Assembly (NCBI GenBank): GCA_012845835.1
Contig: JABAKD010000002.1
Coordinates: 16,701,629-16,765,628, forward strand
Source: Undaria pinnatifida
Lineage: Eukaryota > Sar > Phaeophyceae > Laminariales > Alariaceae
Direction: 5' to 3'
DNA length: 64,000 nucleotides
Shown: one piece after another, positions 54,950 to 64,000 of the stretch
How positions within the stretch are numbered: the stretch's first letter is position 1
Layout: every line of letters starts with the position of its first letter
The notes under the pieces: generated by a model
The model's database searches: none
What the model was told of the DNA's origin: nothing
The model's input: only the letters and a program-made list of their open reading frames with translations
Program-made: the position numbers and the translations under genes

Positions 54950-57750
54950 AAACTGGTACGGTCTGCTGTACACCTGACTCGTGTTCGCTTCGGCGATTCT
55001 TCATCCGTGAAATGCGAAAAGCCCAAGCAAAAGAAGTCGCCCCTGTGGTCGTTTTTCCTCCAAGGAACGGGCGCGGGCCTCAAACAGGCCAACTGCAGGG
55101 TAGAGGGCTGCTAAAACCCACCGTTAAGGCGCAATCGACATCTAACCTATCGCAGCACATGGACGGCCACCACAAGGGTCTGCCCGCGTACGTCGGGATA
55201 GTCCGGAAGGTCGCACACGCGTCTGTCAGAAAACTCCAGTTCGCGACAAGGGTATCATGGCGTTCCTGGACCAGGACGAGTCATCGGTACACCAGCGACT
55301 AATTATCGTGAGCGGCCACAAGAGCATCTCGGCCGTGGAGGAGCCAGGCTACAAAGAGATGATGCGGGGGGTTACGAAGGGGCCTTTCTTCGCTGCAGCT
55401 CCCTTGCAGAAAGAGCGTGTCGAAGCTTGTCACCCGCACTGCGATCGTGGAAACGACCAGGCTGAAGGAGCTGGCGGCAGGCGAGGATGTGAGCCTCACC
55501 TGCGATGGCTGGACGTCGGGAAATGGGCTTGGCATGATGGGCGTTACCGCTTACTGGATCAACAAGGATCGGAAGCTCGTCTTTGCGTGTCTCGACGTCT
55601 TTGAGCTACCAGGTTCCCACAACGGCATCAGGTGAGATGTACGAGTTTTGTGGGGGGTTGGATGCTGCAACAGATGATACACAAGTGCTGCCGTACCCGT
55701 ACACGGTCTTCACATTTTCGGGCACCGGGAAGGATTCGTGTGGACGATGAAATAGTCATTCTTGTTCAGCATTTCTCATATAGTTTAACAGCCGCCTTAC
55801 AACGCAATCCAACCCCTTCATGCATAGTCGCATGTCCTTTCCCTCCTGGATCCTGAATAATATCCGGCATACAGCAAGTACGCGTATACCAGGTATGCAC
55901 AAACGCTTTCGCGAAATTAGAGTACTACCTTCGTACGTATCCCTCTCTCACGTTAGCCGTGCGCCCTGTGGACCGTCCCCCCCCCCCCCCAGCTTTTCAT
56001 AGACAAATTATTAACGACATGCTCGCTATAGCACACAGCAAATTAAGAGATAAACGCCCGTCCAATGTTACCTGCCTGCCGGTGCAATACACCTCCACGT
56101 TTAGTCCGTACTCCGTGCAGCTGCTGATGCAGGAGTTTTGCCACAGCAGCGGTGGTTCGTGAGCGTTGCAATATAAACTGTACCTCATGCTGTCGCCCAC
56201 AGAGTGTACAGTAGCACAACATCTCCTCAACAAGTACTGCACGCTTCGGCAAAATGCTCGTCGTTTTAGCATAGCTTAGTCCCCTCTGTCAACCTCCGTT
56301 GTGGCCGACCTTCTCCCTTGCCCAGCCAGTGTAGGCTTGTCGAGGCGGTGAAGGGGGTCATGGCGCCGTACGATATCACCGGTTCGAACGTGATCGCGGT
56401 GACTACCGACACCGCCGCCAACTAGAAGTGCGCCAACATGCAGCATACCAACATGCAATGGCTGCTGTATATCTGCCAGGTCCTGGAGCTCGTCATGGGC
56501 GTGCTTATAAAGAGACCTCGAACCGGCACGGCTTAGCCCTGTGTTTAGGCCGTTCTACAAGAATCGTCTATTGTGAACTACATAAGACATATATACGTAT
56601 ATGGCTACTGATAGACCATTTTACGGGTTCATCATGTTGCAGCACGCGCTCTATATGATACAATACAGGACAACCGAGAAGACACTTGCATACTGACCTG
56701 GCTGGGTGTCTTATTTGGGAGAGGGGGCGTGCTACACTATCTTTAGTATAAAAGCTCCCGGACGAGGCCTTTTCGTGTAGATATCGGCATTTCTTGGTAT
56801 CCTGCTCGCTACTAGGTGTCCTGTATACCAGGAAGAGTTTACCACATTGCCCGTGTTTTGCATGGAGTCCCACACCCAACGTATGGCATAACTGCATGCA
56901 TATTAACGTCCATCCCCCCCGTGGTCCAACGCCGCTTCTGTATTGCTGATTTTTGTTTCACCGCTTGAACAGCTTCTCGCTAAGCTACACAAGGGTCCAA
57001 GCTTGGGTCAAACGTTCCACTGCAGCGAAGGCTAACCTTACCGAAGCGCAGCGCTTCTGCAAGCTACCTGTGAAGGCACTACCGGGTGCTTGTCCGACGC
57101 GGTAGTGGAGCACGCCTACGACGGTGCAGGCGTTTGTCGACAACGAGCGTGCCGTCAAGCTGCCGATCGACCCGGCGAACGACACCGTGCAGAAGAGCAA
57201 TGTCCCGGTCCTCAAGGAGCACGACTGGGTGGTGAGAGCAGTAGCCCCATCTCTGACGACGAGGAATGGGTGGCAAGTTTGGCAAAAGGTTTTCGAACGC
57301 GTCCCATTCTTATTTTATTTTCTTCTTTGATATCGACACGCTTGGTTGGCGTGATTTTTTTTCTGGTTTTGGGAGTTTTGGAGTTGGTGGTATAAAATAA
57401 CGGCAACCTTTAGAACCACGGCTCACGGCTTCCAAAGGTGGGGTTGACGTGTTGGAAAACATTATTATATCGCCGGGCCACTGTTGCTGCAGGGCGAAAT
57501 CGCATGAAAACGCAGCGACAGCTGGCCGCTGTACGATTATGCTGGTTATTGCCTGCATTTAATGTTTGTATTGCCGCCAATAGAGGGGTCGGGGGACATT
57601 CTCGTCATCGCCGTCCCATGAATTATATACCAGAGACGTCCGGAGGGGGGGCAGTATGCTACCATCAGCACGCTCGACATGATTATCGACAAGGGCTTCG
57701 CGATCGTGTCAAAATGCCTCCACGGGCTCTGCGCTGTGCAACGAGGTGTC
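54950..57750 (+). pseudogene. Decayed hAT-family transposase gene
   Basis: Pieces appear in the right order but different frames. A BED-finger-like region near 54990-55180 is followed by VSLTCDGWTSGNGLGMMGVT near 55490-55550 (first catalytic Asp region of hAT), then DITGSNVIAVTTDTAAN near 56370-56425 (second Asp region). WSTPTTVQAFVDNERAVKL lies near 57100-57160, and STLDMIIDKGFAIVSKCL near 57665-57715. In-frame stops occur directly after TTDTAAN and just before WST. A GTGAGA donor after 55631 and an AG near 56330 suggest that the gap between the first two pieces was an intron. Terminal inverted repeats were not found. The family is clear and the copy is not functional. Confidence 0.78.
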
Positions 57751-60700
57751 TATACAAAACGGAATATTATTTTGTTGCTATGATCGTTTTTTTTTTTTTT
57801 TCGTCATCCTCCGGCGGATGGGGAAAATAAAGCTTTAGCTTACCACATCGTTGCTGATGATGAGTCCCGACAACGCGTTCTTCATGGCCGCCTCGAAGCG
57901 TTTTCCCTATCGTACTACTGCTGTGTTGTTTTACGATCGATCTCTTCGCGAGGGCCTCCTACAACCGCTGACCCTGGCATGTACGTATTAATAGTAGGCA
58001 GCTCCTCTTCACAGCCAACGTTCTTGATTTATTGTTAATATCGTAACTTCTCGCGGAGTGCGTGATCACACGGCGGTGGCAGTTTCACCTGATGTGGAGC
58101 ACCGCTCTCCTTCCTTTAGTACCGGTACGATTATTCGTAGCTTTTGGCTTTCGGTACTTTTCGAGCTGCTGCTGTTGACTGTCTGATGTGAATACGAGAA
58201 CAGCTTGTAAGAGACAGAAGCTTAACCTACAAGCAACCGATGTCCCGTTGTCACACACCACCGCTGCGGGGCTCCTGTGCATGGTGCTTGTCACCAGGGG
58301 TGCGCCAGATACCACATACGAGTACCCCTAATAAAAGCACCCCCGGTGATGATATTTTCAAAGGTAAAGTTATCACTGGGGTGTGCTTTCATCCGTGTTA
58401 TATCGTATGGTACCTGTCTCGTAGTCTGTGAACACGGAACTCGTTACTCTACTGCTGTAAGGAGGAGGCATCGGCACGGACACTGCTTGTGCTGGGTGGA
58501 GATGGGCGGAGTTATATATTTCAACACTTTTGGGGCCCATGTACAGCGACGAAAAAAAAGTGATTGCGACATTTTCGAGCGTCTACGAGTCGCGTGAGAG
58601 CGCAGCAGCATGAGCAGGATCATGCCGCACTCGTCCTGTACGACCCTTTGCATTGTTGTGCTTTCGGAGGCCAATGTTATCATCCCCCAGTCAGCAGTGC
58701 CCGATGCTGTCATCAATTTTCATCGTCATTTTTTCCCTCTGGACCTCGAAAGTGGTTGATGTGAAGAACACACACACACACATCAGCATCTTACGAGTAC
58801 GAATCAAGCGGTCTGTCCAGGCTCGGGGCTAGTATCATGCCGGGTATAAACGAATGCTCACAGATTCACTGGAGACCGTTACAGCAGTGAAATACGCACG
58901 CAAGCCATTGAATAGAACATGGCACGCGCTTCGAGAGCTCTTCCTGCCTTCCTGCTATCAGGTACCATCTATGGGTATGACATGGTGGAACACGATAGTT
59001 CGGTACGTAAATGCTGTGGATCAAAAGGGACACACACGAACTCGGGAGACAGCGACACAGCCACTGCTGTACAATGCCGTTGAAAGGATCGATGGCAACA
59101 GAAAAGTGCCGTCGTGGTACAAAGCAGCTGTGGTGCTCAATGCAATCAGCACCGACGAGCATGCATCACGCGAAACCATCTCACGCACAGGGAACAAACA
59201 ACGAGCTCCGTTGTGCCGCTGTTGCTGCTGATACTCTGCAGCAGTGGTCCCTCTATATTGCCCAATAATTAGTGCGGACTACCCTCTATAGAGCACGTGA
59301 AATCACTTGTAAATTGGAAAAGAAGCGAGTAGGTAGCGCCGGTTTCCGATTTAGTGCCGATGTTTCCGGCCGACACATACCAGCATTATAGAGTGACTGC
59401 GCCGTTTTTGGTTCCCGACAAGAAAAATGGACCTCCATACGATATTTTCTCGTGTTACGAGTTACGAGTGCTGACTTGTAGAGGTCGCTGATGCTGATGC
59501 CCGGCACCAATGCCCACAGGAGGCGACACTCCTCTAGCCTTGCTGCGCAACGATACCCTAAATACTCCCATGCATAGGCCTGCCTTCGGCCTACTGACTA
59601 TTGACAGGTGTCAATTCCGGGCCTCTGGTATCGCTTTGAGAATGAATGTCGCTCTTCGCACGCGCAGACCCTTGCAACGAGGCAAGCCGAGAGAGGGGCA
59701 AGAGATCACCGCAGCATCGCCGCAACTCCACAGACCATACAAAATCATAGAGACACCCACCTGGAGAGGTATAAACTCCTGCCGTTCCGTTCTTCCCGCG
59801 TGCACGGCCCGACTTCTGTAATGACTTTCGTCTCGCTGCTTCACGTCGTCACACAAACACGACTTCGGGAATTTTGCCACGATTGTCTGGAGGCGTACAC
59901 ATGGAGGGATCCGGGGACGATCTCTTTGTCGTTTTCTTTTTTTTTCGTTTTGTGGACCATGGTGTGGTTCATCATGGTTGTGTTTTTTTCAGCGTTTTTT
60001 ACCGTCCCAGTCGTCCCAGTTGTTCGAATTAACCAGTTAACGCGTGCTGTAACGGTAAGCAAGGGTGTGCGGTGTGCGGCCTTCGAATGTTATCAATGCC
60101 AGCCTATGCCTAATGCAGTGCATCACACGTCCCGAAAGGTTTCAGGACTAATAAATACGCTCATCAGTCGAAGGCTCTCCGATAAGGCACATACTACTCT
60201 GTTCAGCCCTGCGGGACAAGCGTACGCTCGAATCCAGTAGTACGACGAACGTCTGTGTTTTTGGTAGGTTTTAGAGCTTATGAAGCCTTTGTTACGAGCA
60301 TAGCCCCAACATATAACAGACGTGCCCCCCTTGCGCGATCAATCGCGCGCACTCGGTATGTATGTGTACAGCAGTACTGGAGACGGGCAAAAATCGAGTA
60401 TTATTGTTATTGCATTAATTGCTCGTCGCGCATCTAAGTTCGACTTAAAAATAGAGATCCGGTCAAGCGGTCAGTTCACACAGATTCGATCCGTGTTTTT
60501 TTCTGCTTGATATTAGAAAACAGCCGCTAGCATTTTCTGGACTGCATCAGTATACTGCGCGCGTTTATCTCGAATTCAAGGGCTTTCGGTATTGAGCAAC
60601 TGACGTAAACTTTTCGGGAGTTTTGCCCAGGATTGTTATTACCCGAGATCGCGAGACTTCCCAGATGGCGGCGGGTGACACGTGCGGAGGCAGCGCCGCG

Positions 60701-61170
60701 AGCGCGTTGCCGTCGGTGCCCTGAGGCGGAAGTTATCAGCCGAGGTGCAAAAAAAAACACAGAAAACAACGCGGACAAAACAAGTGCGGACAAAACACTG
60801 CGGACAAGAAAGGATAGCCGTCTGAGGAATAGCCGAAACAGAAACTAACCCCAACGAAGTAATCTGTTCAGCTCGCTACGACAGAGCTCAACCCCGCGAC
60901 ACATCATAAGTATCCGTAAAACAACAGTAGCGAGCAGCGTGCACCCCACCCGCACAACAAGCGCAGAGTAGCACTTCCACCGAGGCACTTCGTAGCACCC
61001 CCCCCGCCGTCGCTGCAGCCTAAAAATCAACACCTATTAATAATAGATACTGACAAGCCTCCATGGCCCATTAAAGCCCAACCTCCTTGCGGGTAGGGTA
61101 TGGAGCTCTTCAACTTAGCACAGCTAGCCACAACAATGCAGCGGTTTTAGGCGAGCCTGTCCACCCTGCA
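57751..61170. other. Intergenic region, no supported gene
   Basis: A 210-codon plus-strand frame at 59608-60240 has no family resemblance. Motifs of the ttttggggcccatgtacagc family (58527) and tacagcagta-type motifs are present. Confidence 0.45.
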
Positions 61171-62992
61171 TCACGATATTCCCTCCATGCTCTCCACTCC
61201 CCCACCCCGCCCCTCCAATGCCACAGACTTTCGGCGGCGTTCAAACGCATCCCGCAGCGCCTTCCGTCTCTTTACGAGCGCCGCGGCGAACTGGAGTACA
61301 AAAACGCACAGCAGCACATTCAAAATTACCGTCTGGAAGTAGTAGAAGTTTGCGTTGCCCGTTCCGGCCTGCAGCCACACGTGGCGCATGGTGGGTAGAA
61401 GGAGGGCGGGGATAAGTGCTATCATCCCCACAGGAATGACCAGGCGCATGCGCGCGGAGGTGCGGGGAAAACACAAGAAGAGGCACCCAGCCAGCATCGG
61501 GTCCGCCAGAGTAGGGTAGGGGTGGAACAGTCCGAAGATTGCCAGCAGCAGTGCGGTCTGCCACGAAACAAGCAAAAGCAAGACAGGCGAAAGCGGGGCG
61601 GGTAACAAATATGAAAGGGGCGCCGAGAGCATGGGAGCACCGAGGACGTGAGGAGAAGGCGATTGACCGGGTACGAATAACTGAGCAAAAATGAAGCGAA
61701 AACCAGGGCTGGCCGACAAGTGCAATAGCAATACTACTACAACAAAAACAGTAGAAACAAAAAACGAGAGCTGCCTGCCCTTACTGCATTCCCGGCGCGT
61801 TACGAGTGCATCAAACCACGCAACACGAGCGTACACAGGAATTCCTCCCTCCACCCCATCCGATAGCCAGCCCTGCCTTCGCACCAAAACATTGCCTAGA
61901 AATTAACATACATCGTGCGATACACCCCCGCCCCACCCGTCTCGTTCCTCGCTCGCTCTCTCACTCTCTCTCACCAACGCCTCAGGAAACATGCCCAGTC
62001 GTATTGTAGCGGGCATGATGTACACGTAGGGCTGGGAGAGGAAAAGCACCCGGAAGAACCCCCCAAACCTGGGAAACAGCTCCGCGAAGAAATACCAGTA
62101 AAGCCCCGCATTCGGGGTAAGGTCTTCACAGAGAAGCTGCCCGCTCACAGCTGCGTTCAGGAACGCCCACGACCGAGACGTGCCCAGCCAGCACGCCCCG
62201 AGAACTATGGCGCACCATGCCGCAAACGCCACGCATAGGCGCAAGAACGCCTTGATGTCAAGAGTAAAGTACCGAGGGTCGAAGGAAGCTCCTTCCGTTG
62301 CTTCAACTTCGACGAGACGGACCGGCTCATCTGCGCCGTTGCTTCCCACCGAGCACCCTCCATCGGCCGGGTCATGTTTCTGCTGTCGACTCTCTCCGTT
62401 AGTGCCCCCCCTACCATTTCCTGACCCGCCCCGACCTCCCACCTCCCCACGCGTGACACCAACGTCAGCACCACCCGAGGAAAATTCAACGCCTGACCCG
62501 CGACCCCACCCTTCGCGACGAACCACGGGCGACCCATCCCCATCTCCGAGGGAGCTGCTCCCGAGCATGAGCGCTGCCGGCAGTATCAGCGGCGCGGCGT
62601 AAAACCGCCAGAGGCACGTCGCCGCCGCGAGCGCCGCAGCAGTAATCCCGGTCCGTCGAGACCCCGCAGCCACAAGCGCGACTAGGGGAAACACGCGCCC
62701 CAAAACATCACCGGACAAAGCCGCGCACTGCCCCACCGAGACAGGGTTAAGCAGGTACACCGCTAAAACAATGTCCGGGAGATTCCAAGCTACGCCTCCC
62801 GGTCCGGAGCCGCCCGGGAAGTTCCCAGAGAAGGCGGCGTCGCTGGTGAGTTCTCGGTGTGTGTTCGACATGTCGACCTTAGCTTCGGCCGAGTCTGTCG
62901 AATCGGGATGTGGGGTGGACAAGAAAGTCGAGGAGTTCTTCAAGCCGGGCGGTTTGGAATCCTCATCCATCCACCCTTCCAGCTGTGCTTCC
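61171..62992 (-). CDS. PIGU: GPI transamidase subunit PIG-U / Cdc91, two 3' exons; 5' part missing
   Basis: A multi-pass ER membrane subunit of the complex that attaches GPI anchors to proteins. In coding order the exons are about 62992-61975 and 61557-61171, joined in phase 0 (donor TTG|GTGAGA, acceptor CAG|ACC). Exon A has PDIVLAVYLLNPVSV (family: the YLLNP segment). It also has DLTPNAGLYWYFFAELFPRF, very close to the family signature [20 protein letters not shown], then FLSQPYVYIMPATIRL. Exon B has LLAIFGLFHPYPTLAD, close to the AIFKSYPTVGD segment, and HVWLQAGTGNANFYYFQTV. A Gly-rich, charged insertion (about 62290-62540) separates two membrane blocks and is not typical of animal proteins. 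About the first 130 residues of the family are not covered; their exons should lie beyond 63000 or outside the window. The upstream limit of exon A is a guess. Confidence 0.88.
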
Positions 62993-64000
62993 CTGGGTAG
63001 GCCGACGGGTGGGCAGCATCGAATGCAAGGCGAGTATGACGGGGAAGCGAGGTGGATTGGGTTTTGGGACAATCCTAAACGAGCGAGGCGGATACAGATA
63101 CACTATGCTTCACGGTTCTACGGGGGGTGACGCGATGTCGCCAATTTTAAGACGCGATCATGGACCGTGCAAGAGAGAGCACAGATCAGCGTCCCTTACA
63201 AAAAGTAACATCACAAACAGTAACACGGCCTTGATTACAACAGGAATACGAGACAGCCCCTGTCCTAGGCAACGCAGCGAACAGGAACATTAACATGCCG
63301 CCTCCTCCAAAAGTGAGAGAACAGCGTTGACGTGTGCTCGCGTCGTTTGCATTTCAGTTGACTAATCCAGCTCGCCGCCAGCTTCGAGAAAAGTGACAGT
63401 AACACACAAGCGGCGTCCTCAAAGAAGGGCCGTGCATCACACCAGCCATGAACGTGCCCAACGAAATATCAACGATACCCCGATCCAGGCCAGCTACGAG
63501 TACTCGCACAATGCCGCACAACAACAGACACGCATTCGTAGACCGGACGACCACCAAACATTGGCCATGGTACCTCCAACTAAACAAGCTGGGACGCTCA
63601 CAACCCTTGCAAAACACGAAACGTCTTGAGGCAAACCGACGCGAAACGACACCTCCCAGCAACCATTCTTGGGACGTGAGAGGCAAAAAAGGAACAAAAA
63701 AAATGACGATTGCAACATCGGCCAAATTTACGTAAAGGCAACCCGCCACTGTTTGGTGAGAGGTTGGGTTTGGGGGTGATACCTTTAGTACAGGCACTGC
63801 ACGGCACGGAGTTATGCAACACACTCGCAGCATGACACCACTCGTACTGCAGCTCCCTCACACAATACGGTTGGAGCGTTTCTCTGTTGTACGGGCGTTG
63901 TACCTCGGTCTCGACAGAGTTTACAGTCTACGACGCGGGGCACGCCACCCTCTCACCAGTCACCGGACTCCACAGCCACCGCACGCCGGCATATCGCTCG
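62993..64000. other. Upstream of the visible PIG-U exons; nothing identified
   Basis: Likely intron of PIG-U. No N-terminal PIG-U exon, other gene or repeat could be recognised. Confidence 0.4.

Noticed and set aside
59608..60240. 210-codon plus-strand frame
   Set aside because: No family resemblance, no splice context, and mixed composition with simple runs of Phe and Val.

Overview
The window looks like nuclear DNA of a multicellular or filamentous stramenopile alga, most likely a brown alga (Phaeophyceae). This is inference from three things: a plastid LHC-family protein with a bipartite signal (signal peptide ending in A^F, then a transit-like stretch), genes broken into many small exons with introns of about 0.4-4.5 kb and GT-AG borders, and very high repeat density. 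I see no bacterial operons, rRNA, CRISPR or confident tRNA gene.

Six protein-coding genes can be supported, and in each the exon phases fit. (1) 19-2792 (+): a CDP-alcohol phosphatidyltransferase, 5' end outside the window. (2) 12078-16915 (-): a four-exon gene for an unrecognised protein of about 1003 aa. (3) 17281-22440 (+): an LHC-superfamily protein, divergent from gene 2 across a 365-bp shared upstream region. (4) 34660-41059 (-): a CDC14-type dual-specificity phosphatase. (5) 45938-53317 (-): an eight-exon gene for a probable mitochondrial ATP synthase subunit b. (6) 61171 to about 62992 (-): the GPI-transamidase subunit PIG-U, 5' part not found. Together they are unlinked housekeeping functions (lipid head-group transfer, light harvesting, cell-cycle phosphatase, ATP synthesis, GPI anchoring); nothing suggests a gene cluster.

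The rest is mobile and repetitive DNA: a collapsed Ty3/gypsy LTR element (26580-29312), a decayed hAT transposase gene (about 54950-57750), at least three copies of a tRNA-derived SINE, several 3' ends of a LINE next to G/C homopolymers, two satellite-like arrays (6780-8170 and 25130-26290), a triplet array with 135 GAT units inside an AAT array (42577-43435), and numerous minisatellites.

The most interesting pattern is in the introns. In three of the six genes, short segments that contain an exon edge (in most cases with its splice site) have been copied into the neighbouring intron. In the ATP synthase gene nearly every intron also carries its own private tandem repeat. This points to intron growth by local tandem duplication across splice junctions. 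All calls were made by eye; homology, splice sites and repeat families need computation or RNA-seq to confirm.
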